Source: SAR202 cluster bacterium bin127 (GTDB lineage: Bacteria; Chloroflexota; Dehalococcoidia; Lucifugimonadales; Lucifugimonadaceae). Taken from it: DNA of 64,000 nucleotides. Below are positions 8,895 to 16,152 of this stretch, piece by piece; within the stretch, counting starts at the first letter, position 1; the number at the start of each line of letters is the position of its first letter. The notes under the pieces were generated by a model. The model did not search any database, had not been told where the DNA came from, and saw nothing but the letters and a program-made list of their open reading frames with translations. A program made the translations under genes and the position numbers. Where the stretch lies: the NCBI GenBank assembly GCA_002239045.1, contig MPNN01000001.1:124001-188000 (forward strand), read 5' to 3'.

Positions 8895-10194
8895 CGATGC
8901 CGCCCAACGATTGGAGTATGTCCCAAAACTCTGGGTAAGAAATGCTTGCGCAACTCGCTTCAACGACGCGAATCGGCTCTTCCGACACCATACCTGCGAT
9001 ACCCAAGGCCATCGCGATGCGGTGATCGTCTTGGCTTTGGTAAGTACCTCCGGCGATCCGTCCAGAACCGACAATCGCCATGCCGTCTTCACGAGCCTCG
9101 GCCTCAACACCTGCCGCAACGAGCCAATCGACGGTCGCGCTGATGCGGTCAGTCTCTTTTACGCGGAGTTCGGCGGCGTCGCGGATGATCGTTTCGTCCT
9201 CGGCCATCGCGGCCGCGACGGCGATGATCGGTACTTCGTCCATCAGCAAAGGCATTATGCTGCCCGCCAACTCAGTACCCCGGAGATTGCTCGTGGTCGC
9301 GACGACGTCGGCCACGGGTTCGCCCGCAACATCGCGTTCGTCGACGAGTTCGATATTTCCGCCCATGTCTTGTAGGGCAGTGATCACACCGGCACGCGTC
9401 GGATTGATGCCGACACCTTTGATCACGACCTCCGCGTTCGGGTGAATGAGCCCCGCAACGATCCAGAAGGCCGCACTTGATATATCGCCGGGCACATCGA
9501 CATCGACACAATTGATCTGAGATTCTCCGACCGCGACGTTCAATCCGTCGACCTCGATATCTGCCCCCATAGCCTTCAGCATGCGCTCCGTATGATCGCG
9601 CGACGCGTCAGGCTGCGAAATGCGGGTCTTTCCCTCGGCTCGTAGTCCGGCCAACAGGATTGCGGACTTCAACTGAGCGCTGGCGACGGGCAAGTCGTAC
9701 TCGATGCCGTTCAACGCGCCACCGTCGAATTCGAGCGGTGCTAACGTGTTGTTTTCGCGACCTCGGATGACGGCGCCCATCTCCGATAGCGGCTTGATGA
9801 TTCGGCCCATCGGCCTAGAGCGGAGCGAATCGTCACCGGTCATAGTCGATTTGAAATCACGCCCGGCAAGTATCCCCGACATCAACCGCATCGTTGTGCC
9901 GCTATTCCCCGCATCCAACACGTCATCGGCCGCACGCAGGCCATCGATCCCGGCACCTTTGATTACCAACGTGTCGCCAGCGTCGTCTGATCCCGTCGTC
10001 CGAGCAATATCCACGCCGAGTGCGCGCATGATCCCCATCGTTGAGGTGCAGTCGTCGCCGGGGGAGAAATTCCTGACGGTCGCTTGGCCCTCGCCGATCG
10101 AATTGAGCATGACAGCTCGGTGGGAGACTGATTTATCGCCCGGTGCCACAACTTCGCCGGCCAATCTGCGGGGCCGACTAACCGTTAAATCCAT
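8887..10194 (-). CDS. aroA: 3-phosphoshikimate 1-carboxyvinyltransferase (EPSP synthase)
   Basis: Sixth step of the shikimate pathway, in the cytosol: joins PEP to shikimate-3-phosphate. Visible motifs include the N-terminal GDKSVSHRAVML, LDAGNSGTTMRL near residue 90, RPMGRI, and the late RVKETDRI and DDHRIAMAL stretches. At 435 residues it is full length. It follows tyrA by 40 nt and overlaps gmk. Chorismate made here also feeds the menaquinone genes later in the window. Confidence 0.95.
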   Translation of the reverse strand: MDLTVSRPRRLAGEVVAPGDKSVSHRAVMLNSIGEGQATVRNFSPGDDCTSTMGIMRALGVDIARTTGSDDAGDTLVIKGAGIDGLRAADDVLDAGNSGTTMRLMSGILAGRDFKSTMTGDDSLRSRPMGRIIKPLSEMGAVIRGRENNTLAPLEFDGGALNGIEYDLPVASAQLKSAILLAGLRAEGKTRISQPDASRDHTERMLKAMGADIEVDGLNVAVGESQINCVDVDVPGDISSAAFWIVAGLIHPNAEVVIKGVGINPTRAGVITALQDMGGNIELVDERDVAGEPVADVVATTSNLRGTELAGSIMPLLMDEVPIIAVAAAMAEDETIIRDAAELRVKETDRISATVDWLVAAGVEAEAREDGMAIVGSGRIAGGTYQSQDDHRIAMALGIAGMVSEEPIRVVEASCASISYPEFWDILQSLGGIVD

Positions 10195-10234
10195 ATTCCG
10201 AATACCTTTGAATGTGAAAACGCTGAATGTTGTG

Positions 10235-11263
10235 TCACAGCTTGCGGCGGTCGTACTTCGTCGGGTCGTCTTTGTCCTTCGAACCCCGGAATGCCTTCAT
10301 GATGAATCCGCCCATCAGCATCGATGCCGTCGCTTCGCCGCTGCTCGGCAGTTGTTCGGCCGGAGCCGCGCTGGTCGGTGGCGCAGGTTGGATGCCGAGA
10401 TCGAGCCGAAGACGGTTTTCCCACGCGTTCACCAGTATGTCGGCCAACGGTCCGTCTGGATCCCCGACATCTTCCTCGCTCTCCAACATCTGCTTGATAC
10501 CGGCGAGTTTGACATTGATCTGATCGATCCAGTAGATGAGCATGTCGCGATTGGTTGACGCCATGCCATTGACCCATGCCGGATCGTTTGCCATCGGCTG
10601 ACTCATCGAAACGAAGTCCTTACCAACGAATTTGCTGATCTCGTGCCACGAAGGGGAATCTGAGGCGGCATTCAGCGCGGCCGCGGCGACAAAGGCAGGT
10701 ACACCAGAAACGGCCGCCGAAAAGCTGTCGTGCTCATCCGGGTCCATGAACAATGGCCGCGCCCCAAGGTCGTTGCAGATCGCCTGCACATCGCGCACCG
10801 CCGACGGTCGGCTGCGCGGATGCGGAATGATCGCATATGGCGCATGCGTGAACAGATAAGGCGAAGGTTCGTCGCGCCCGGTTGCATCGGCCTTGACTAG
10901 CGGATGACCGCCAACGAACGATGCGTTGCTCGGCAGCAACTCGTCCGCCCAATGAAGGATCGAGCGTTTAGTGCTGCAAGTGTCGGTGATCGTGACATCA
11001 TCTTTGAGGTACGGAGCGATGTTTTCCATCGTCTCGTATGCCCGATTGACCGGCAGGGAAATGATCACGACATCGGCATCGCGCACGGCCACGTCGAGGT
11101 TCCATTGCGCGTCGTCAACAGCCCCGATCTTTTCCGCCCTGGCGTGAACGTCTTGGTCCGGATCGTAGCCGATGACCCGGTACTTCTTGCCGTGCTCAAC
11201 CTTTAGGCCGAGGCCAATGGATGCGCCTATCTGTCCGACGCCAATTAACGTTACCTGTTTCAT
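10235..11263 (-). CDS. tyrA: Prephenate dehydrogenase
   Basis: Oxidatively decarboxylates prephenate to 4-hydroxyphenylpyruvate for tyrosine. An N-terminal Rossmann motif GVGQIGASIG starts at residue 8, and GGHPLVKADATG matches the conserved catalytic His region. The last 60 residues are a proline/serine-rich, basic tail that looks like an extension; I see no ACT domain. It is followed by aroA on the same strand, making a small aromatic amino acid unit. Confidence 0.9.
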   Translation of the reverse strand: MKQVTLIGVGQIGASIGLGLKVEHGKKYRVIGYDPDQDVHARAEKIGAVDDAQWNLDVAVRDADVVIISLPVNRAYETMENIAPYLKDDVTITDTCSTKRSILHWADELLPSNASFVGGHPLVKADATGRDEPSPYLFTHAPYAIIPHPRSRPSAVRDVQAICNDLGARPLFMDPDEHDSFSAAVSGVPAFVAAAALNAASDSPSWHEISKFVGKDFVSMSQPMANDPAWVNGMASTNRDMLIYWIDQINVKLAGIKQMLESEEDVGDPDGPLADILVNAWENRLRLDLGIQPAPPTSAAPAEQLPSSGEATASMLMGGFIMKAFRGSKDKDDPTKYDRRKL

Positions 11264-11350
11264 AGCGGTCTCTCAGCCTGCCTTAATGCAGCGTTGTGTT
11301 GTTTGGAGATGAAGATCAGAGGGTAGATCCCAATCAGGTCGGTAATCGTC

Positions 11351-12271
11351 TCAGTTTTCATCAGTGTTGCGAGTGCGTAGGAATTCGTCGAGTTCATCGA
11401 TCATCGCCGTCGGTTCCGGATCGTCGGCAACGACTAACTCGGAGTCGTACCGCTCCTCCAGATTCCGAACGTATTCGACGGCTTTTGGCGTGTTGCGGAG
11501 CGCGTAGTCGACCCGCGTCGAAAAGTCTTCCGCTTCGCGCTCGAGTCCCGATGTTCCGACGGAGATGTTTGCGAACTTCTGGATCTCCTCGACGATCGCC
11601 AAGGTGATGGCCGGATTCTGCGCCCCTTGCAGGTAGCGCGGTGCGTGACCCCAGATCGACACCGACTTTATGCCGCGTTGCGCCAAAGCTTCGATCGTCG
11701 CTGACGTCATCCCCGACGGGCCTTCATAGTTGGGACGACTGTATTCGACATGACCATATTTCGGACCGAGGTCATCATGAATGGTCGTGCTCATCACTAC
11801 CGCCGAACGGGTATGCGGTACCTCGTCAAGTAGTGCGCCGACCGTCACCAACATCTCGACATTCATCGCATTGGCGACATCGGCAACCAGCGACGTATAC
11901 GTCCGCCATTTCAAGTGGGGTTCGTTACCAATCAGGAACACGATATCGGGCGAATCTTCGGTCTCAGATTTGTGATAGAAAAACCCATTCTTGGGCCACA
12001 CGAGCCGGCGCCCACCGTCGACCGAGTTTTCGACCACTGGTCGCTCCTCGGTGAAGATGTAGAAATCTTCGGCATCAATCTCGGCGAATTTCTCGGCACC
12101 CAGTTCCTGCGTCATGTGATGGAGTGCGCGCGTCGCCGATTCGCCAGCGTCAGACCAGCCAGACCAAGCGCAGATCATCAACGTATTTTGGAGTTCGGGC
12201 TGTTCAGCGATCAGCAGCTGGTCACTCAAATTGATTGCTCCATCGGATCGAATAGGGGGATCGTGCGGCAA
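11351..12271 (-). CDS. PAC2 family protein (proteasome-assembly-chaperone-like fold)
   Basis: Belongs to the PAC2 family, common in Actinobacteria and Chloroflexi and without a firm function in bacteria. Family features are the WSGWSDAGESAT stretch near residue 40, LIGNEPHLKW near residue 125 and the GALLDEVPHTR segment. 306 residues. The start is TTG at 12271 with no nearby ATG. It is the first gene after the repeat array and tRNA-Thr on the minus strand, and leads the tyrA-aroA-gmk unit with an 87-nt gap. Confidence 0.8.
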   Translation of the reverse strand: MPHDPPIRSDGAINLSDQLLIAEQPELQNTLMICAWSGWSDAGESATRALHHMTQELGAEKFAEIDAEDFYIFTEERPVVENSVDGGRRLVWPKNGFFYHKSETEDSPDIVFLIGNEPHLKWRTYTSLVADVANAMNVEMLVTVGALLDEVPHTRSAVVMSTTIHDDLGPKYGHVEYSRPNYEGPSGMTSATIEALAQRGIKSVSIWGHAPRYLQGAQNPAITLAIVEEIQKFANISVGTSGLEREAEDFSTRVDYALRNTPKAVEYVRNLEERYDSELVVADDPEPTAMIDELDEFLRTRNTDEN

Positions 12272-12376
12272 AGATAGTGCAAGTCTAGCATCTATCAGCC
12301 TTGGGACTTCTCGGTGCCACAGCGATGGGGGCTACCGACCGCCGCCGCGCACAAGACCCCAAGAATCGATGAAATA

Positions 12377-12396
12377 TGCACCATCCGATTGATGCA
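12377..12396. repeat. Imperfect 20-nt palindrome upstream of repeat copy 1
   Basis: TGCACCATCCGATTGATGCA is an imperfect dyad that matches the position and sequence of the perfect palindrome before copy 3. Copy 2 lacks it. It may be a small terminal hairpin of the repeat unit or a protein-binding dyad. Confidence 0.5.
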
Positions 12397-12440
12397 TGGG
12401 ACGAATAGAGTGTCGGCAGACGGGGCTAGAATCAAGGATT

Positions 12441-12582
12441 GGCCGGAGGTCCCTGTAGCGAGGGTAATGGGTCACCGCATCAAGTCCTCTATGCGAACGC
12501 ATGGCAAATGAATTGCGGCGATCCCCCTCCGGCCATTTGAGATTGCGCAGGCGCGACCTCTGTTGTCAAATGATACCACCCG
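12441..12582. repeat. Structured repeat, copy 1 of 3
   Basis: The unit begins with GGCCGGAGGTC (12441-12451) and, after a 74-nt variable spacer, continues with CCTCCGGCC (12526-12534), CATTTGA, GCGACCTC (12553-12560) and TCAAATG (12566-12572). The outer arms are exact reverse complements. CATTTGA and TCAAATG pair as a second hairpin, and GCGACCTC can pair with part of the first arm, so two folds compete. No convincing ORF. Confidence 0.85.
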
Positions 12583-12650
12583 TGACATTGCACGATTCGC
12601 TCTGCGAACCGAGGAAGCCAAACCACCAGGCGGGGCCAGAACCAACGATT

Positions 12651-12778
12651 GGCCGGAGGTCGCCTGACAAGCGTAATCGGCGTCGCACAGGTGAGGTCAT
12701 ACAACCACGGATTGTGTGTCACCCCTCCGGCCATTTGAGATAGCGCACGCGACCTCAGTGACCAAATGATACCTCCTG
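12651..12778. repeat. Structured repeat, copy 2 of 3
   Basis: Same architecture as copy 1 with a 60-nt spacer: GGCCGGAGGTCGC at 12651-12663, CCTCCGGCC at 12724-12732, GCGACCTC at 12749-12756 and CAAATG at 12763-12768. This is the most diverged copy in its tail (GTGACCAAATGATACCTCC), yet the pairing arms are kept. The preceding palindrome is absent. Confidence 0.85.
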
Positions 12779-12814
12779 TGACATCGCGCGCCACCCCTTG
12801 GAGTTTAGAGAATA

Positions 12815-12834
12815 TGCATCAACAGGTTGATGCA
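12815..12834. repeat. Perfect 20-nt palindrome before repeat copy 3
   Basis: TGCATCAACAGGTTGATGCA has 9-bp arms that are exact reverse complements around a central AG. It could be an operator-like dyad or a short hairpin. A weaker version occurs at 12377-12396 at the equivalent place before copy 1. Confidence 0.7.
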
Positions 12835-12877
12835 AAGCGCAGGCTTGTTGGCGGATCGGGGGATACGATTAAGAATT

Positions 12878-13019
12878 GGCCGGAGGTCGCTGTGACGAGC
12901 GAAATATGCGGCGTTTCTAGCTAGCATTAGGCCACTAAACCAGCGAACCAGATGCATCACTCCCTCCGGCCATTTGAGATAGCGCACGCGCGACCTCTGT
13001 TGTCAAATGATACCACCCG
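12878..13019. repeat. Structured repeat, copy 3 of 3
   Basis: GGCCGGAGGTCGC at 12878-12890, a 72-nt spacer, CCTCCGGCC at 12963-12971, CATTTGA, GCGACCTC at 12990-12997 and TCAAATG at 13003-13009. The 3' half is nearly identical to copy 1 for over 50 nt. It ends about 60 nt from the 3' end of the tRNA-Thr gene, which reads toward the array. Confidence 0.85.
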
Positions 13020-13078
13020 CCATCATGTGTCAAGTTCGCAGTGATTAGCGAAAACACCACTCCAGATGACCGCGAAAC

Positions 13079-13153
13079 TGGAGCCAACGGTGGGGATCGA
13101 ACCCACGACCTGCAGTTTACGAAACTGCTGCTCTACCACTGAGCTACGTTGGC
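13079..13153 (-). tRNA. tRNA-Thr (anticodon CGT)
   Basis: The minus strand folds as a complete cloverleaf. The acceptor stem is GCCAACG/CGTTGGC, the D arm GCTC/GAGC, the anticodon stem GCAGT/ACTGC around loop TTCGTAA (anticodon CGT), and the T arm GTGGG-TTCGATC-CCCAC. Discriminator T and CCA are encoded (13079-13081). The variable loop is five bases. The repeat array starts about 60 nt downstream on the same strand. Confidence 0.96.
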
Positions 13154-13211
13154 AGATTGACGCGCTACGAACCTAATCAAAGCGCACATTCAATGTTAAT
13201 TCAACGCTCGA

Positions 13212-14648
13212 TTACACCCCGATTCGCTCGTCGTCGGGAATCGTCCTCCGCTCGGCCTCGACCTCGTCGAACCAGTTCTCCAGATCGACCAGTAATTTGG
13301 CCGCGCGATCGGGATGTTTGTCCCACAGATCGTTCAACTCCAATGGATCATCGGCAATGTTGTACAGCTCCGGTCGCGGCGGGTTGTCAATTATCCGCTC
13401 CGGTTCCGGCCACTGCGCGATTGACGTCACGCGTTCCGGCTCGTACTTGTAGGCGATGTCGAGCAGCACATAGTCATCGGCCAGCTTTTGATCTTCGGGC
13501 GTTGCAGGTAGCAACGGAACCGCGGGGCGTACCAACTTCCAGTCGCCGTCACGAACCGCAGCGTTGCTGAATCCGACCGGCGAATACGCGTTCATCTGCC
13601 AAAAGCGTCGCGGCTCAGTACGTGGTGTATCGCCTCTCAGTTGCGGCAATACTGAAGCACCATCCAATCGTCGCATCCCAGCGACCGGCGCAGCCTCCGC
13701 CATATCCATAAACGTCGGCAACCAATCGATGAAATGCGTGAATTGATGATTCTCACCTTCGCCGTCAAGGCCAGACGGCCATCGAAGCACCATCGGCACC
13801 CGTACGCCGCCTTCAAGAACCGAACCCTTCGCACCGTTCAATCCGCAATTGAACCGCGTCGTGTCTCCCGTCCCACCCGGCGGAACATGGTCCCACCGCA
13901 CGCCAAACGCCGGGCCGTTGTCGCAGGTGAACATGAAGACTGTGTCGTCATAAAGTCCTTGTCGGCGCAACGTCTCCGAAATCTGCTCCACACCTCGATC
14001 CATGACCTCGATCATGGCGTAGACGATTGCCACATCGACGGAGAAACCGGCCTCAATGTACGGTGTCACGAACTTTTGCGGTGCGTGCAACGGTGTGTGC
14101 GGCGCGTTGTACATGACACTCAAGAAGAATGGTTCGTCAGCGTGACGTTCGATGAAGGCTGTCGCTTCCGAGGTGAGCGCATCGGTCATATATGTCCCAT
14201 CCGACGGCACCATCGACCCGTTGCAATCCATGTGATAGCGCCAATAATCGGCCCAACCACCTCTAAATCCAGCGAACTCATCGAACCCACGTGCGTTCGG
14301 GTGATAGCGCGGATCGAGTGCGCCGTTGTGCCACTTACCGATCAATCCCGTGGCGTATCCGTTCGCTTTGAACACATCACCCAAGGTCGTCTCACGCAAT
14401 GCGATCCGGTCATAACCCAAGGTCTCCTGCGGCGTCACGGCCCCCGTCCTTATGGGATACCTTCCGGTCAGCAATGCCGCCCGCGATGGCGAGCACACCG
14501 GACTGCCGGTGTAGTTCTGGGACAGGCAGATGCTTTCGTCAATCAGTGAATCAAGGAACGGCGTTCGGACGCGCCCTTCGCTGAAGGTGCCGAAATCGCC
14601 ATAGCCCATGTCATCGGCCATTATCAGGACAAAGTTCGGTCGTTTCAT
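13212..14648 (-). CDS. Sulfatase (type I, formylglycine-dependent), cytosolic
   Basis: Hydrolyses a sulfate ester; the substrate is unknown. Metal-binding ADDMGYGD lies at residues 11-18, and the formylglycine signature CSPSR at C52-R56 is followed by AALLTGRYPIRTG. 478 residues, close to family length. No signal peptide is visible: the protein begins MKRPNFVLIM directly with the catalytic beta strand, so it should act in the cytosol on imported substrate. Activity would need a formylglycine-generating enzyme or anSME, not seen here. It follows the flavin reductase gene by 33 nt. Confidence 0.9.
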   Translation of the reverse strand: MKRPNFVLIMADDMGYGDFGTFSEGRVRTPFLDSLIDESICLSQNYTGSPVCSPSRAALLTGRYPIRTGAVTPQETLGYDRIALRETTLGDVFKANGYATGLIGKWHNGALDPRYHPNARGFDEFAGFRGGWADYWRYHMDCNGSMVPSDGTYMTDALTSEATAFIERHADEPFFLSVMYNAPHTPLHAPQKFVTPYIEAGFSVDVAIVYAMIEVMDRGVEQISETLRRQGLYDDTVFMFTCDNGPAFGVRWDHVPPGGTGDTTRFNCGLNGAKGSVLEGGVRVPMVLRWPSGLDGEGENHQFTHFIDWLPTFMDMAEAAPVAGMRRLDGASVLPQLRGDTPRTEPRRFWQMNAYSPVGFSNAAVRDGDWKLVRPAVPLLPATPEDQKLADDYVLLDIAYKYEPERVTSIAQWPEPERIIDNPPRPELYNIADDPLELNDLWDKHPDRAAKLLVDLENWFDEVEAERRTIPDDERIGV

Positions 14649-14681
14649 ACTGGATTCCTGACTGCTTAGGCTGTCGATTTT

Positions 14682-15461
14682 CTAGGTTCCTGTGGGACCG
14701 AAGCGCTCTGTTCTCACGTTTATTGGCGGGATACCGAGTTCCACGGCGAATTGAGCTGAGTTCTCAACGAAATCGCTGGGTCCGCAGATGTAACAGAGTA
14801 TCTCTGCCTCCGAAGCCGGGCTAATGCCGTCGAGAGTTGCGATCGCGTCGCGCATCAAGTCGATGTCGACGCGCCGTCGCCTGCCCGTCCATCCAGACGG
14901 TTGATGGCGGGTAAGCGTGTGCAACACCGATAAATTTGGATCCGCAGCATCCAAATCGCCCAATTCGCCGCGATAGATGATGTGATTCTCGGTGCGAGAC
15001 GAGTACAAAAGAACGGCGGGTACGCTGTCTGCGTAGCCAGAAGCCGCGCGGTGCCGCAGCATCGACATCAGTGGGACGACACCCGACCCACCGCCGACCA
15101 GCAACAGCTTAGTGTTTGGCTGGGCACGCCAAGTGAAAGGGCCACCGATCGGACCCCGTATCTCGATCTTGTCGTCGTTCTCTACTGCATAGTGGAAATA
15201 CGGGGAAACCTCGCCGTCTTCGAGCAGTTCAATCGTGATGTCGATACAGCTCTCGCGCTCCGGTGGCGATGCGATGGAGTACGAACGCTGCGCCTGGTAT
15301 CCGTCCGGCGCAGTCAAGCGAACGTCGATGTGCTGACCTGCGACGAAACGAAATTCACCGCGTTCTGGCTCAAGCATGAACGTCTTTACATCCTCCGTCT
15401 CGTGCTTGATTGCCTTGACGGTCGCCAACTGCCAACCTTGTTTCAACGCCGTGTTCGCCAT
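14682..15461 (-). CDS. Ferredoxin-NAD(P)H reductase-like flavoprotein (no 2Fe-2S domain)
   Basis: An FNR-family oxidoreductase with an FAD-binding barrel carrying RSYS at residues 59-62, a nucleotide-binding GGGSGVVPLMSM stretch near residue 140, and the C-terminal CGPSDFVE segment. 259 residues end there, so no plant-type ferredoxin domain is attached; it would pass electrons to a separate partner such as an oxygenase. It starts 16 nt after the single-module loader gene and probably shares its transcript. Confidence 0.82.
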   Translation of the reverse strand: MANTALKQGWQLATVKAIKHETEDVKTFMLEPERGEFRFVAGQHIDVRLTAPDGYQAQRSYSIASPPERESCIDITIELLEDGEVSPYFHYAVENDDKIEIRGPIGGPFTWRAQPNTKLLLVGGGSGVVPLMSMLRHRAASGYADSVPAVLLYSSRTENHIIYRGELGDLDAADPNLSVLHTLTRHQPSGWTGRRRRVDIDLMRDAIATLDGISPASEAEILCYICGPSDFVENSAQFAVELGIPPINVRTERFGPTGT

Positions 15462-15477
15462 CTGTTTCAGGCTCCGA

Positions 15478-16098
15478 CTATGCGCCGCGATTGCGGTAAT
15501 CAGGCGCCGCCATCAGGCGTTCAGTCACGACGCTAGAATCGTTGAGACGCGATCGTATCGATTCCCAATAAAGCCTACCTTCTAGCGGCGACCAGTGGCT
15601 GTTGTCGGCTCCCCTCCACAGGATGTATTGGCTTGTGATGACTGTGGGCAACATGCGATCAAGACGATGCGCAATTAGTTGGTACAGCCTTTCGAGTGCC
15701 CAATCAGTCATTGTTGGGGCCGCGAAATCATCTAGGATGAGCAATTCGGTGTTTCGCGTTGCGTTGAATATGGTGTAGAACTCCGAATCGCTGGACCTCG
15801 AATAAGCGTGTCGAAGATAGTCCAATAAATCTGACACTACCCAAAACTTAATTTCCACGTCAAGCTGGGATTGCCAACCTGCTATGGCGATCGCCAAGTG
15901 AGTTTTGCCAACACCTGTCGGCCCGTCCAGAAATAAACACAATTCGGGTTGTTCTGCGAAGGATCTCGCTGCATCCAATGCCATGCTCAACGATTCACGC
16001 TGATTCGGTGTTGATGACCTCGCCCCTTTCGGATCGAAATTCTCGAAAGTCATGCGTCGTAGCATCGTGGCAGGGATCGCAATGTCTTCACTGCGCAT
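15478..16098 (-). CDS. DnaC/DnaI-like AAA+ ATPase, single module (paralogue of the loader's second module)
   Basis: A 206-residue ATPase of the helicase-loader/IstB clan. It has Walker A GPTGVGKTH near residue 59, Walker B LLILDDF and an SRLND segment with arginine-finger-like residues. It resembles residues 300-495 of the upstream double loader almost motif by motif (RMTFENFDPKGARSS against RMVFDTFDADGAKSS; TSQYILW against ASQYIIW). It lacks the zinc-like N-terminal region. The gap to the double loader is 54 nt, so it is a third ATPase module in the same operon, likely from tandem duplication. Confidence 0.8.
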   Translation of the reverse strand: MRSEDIAIPATMLRRMTFENFDPKGARSSTPNQRESLSMALDAARSFAEQPELCLFLDGPTGVGKTHLAIAIAGWQSQLDVEIKFWVVSDLLDYLRHAYSRSSDSEFYTIFNATRNTELLILDDFAAPTMTDWALERLYQLIAHRLDRMLPTVITSQYILWRGADNSHWSPLEGRLYWESIRSRLNDSSVVTERLMAAPDYRNRGA

Positions 16099-16152
16099 GA
16101 CTATGATCCATCAGAAACGCTACCTTCGCTTTGTTTCACGGTGTTTGGTTGT

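Noticed and set aside
8895..9119. N-terminal extension of guanylate kinase to an ATG at 9119.
   Set aside because: It would lie wholly within aroA and does not resemble guanylate kinases; the TTG at 8894 gives family length.
12489..12794. 101-codon minus-strand frame across repeat copies 1 and 2.
   Set aside because: It arises from the repeats themselves, with no family features and no support in copy 3.
12526..13019. The minus-strand GGGTGGTATC at the end of repeat copies 1 and 3 resembles the T-box motif GGGTGGNACC.
   Set aside because: Copy 2 has GGAGGTATC, the rest of the T-box consensus is missing, and no aminoacyl-tRNA synthetase or amino-acid gene lies directly downstream.
12441..13019. 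Repeat array considered as CRISPR or integron attC sites.
   Set aside because: Only three units of over 120 nt with internal variable segments, no cas or integrase gene, and no GTTRRRY core sites.
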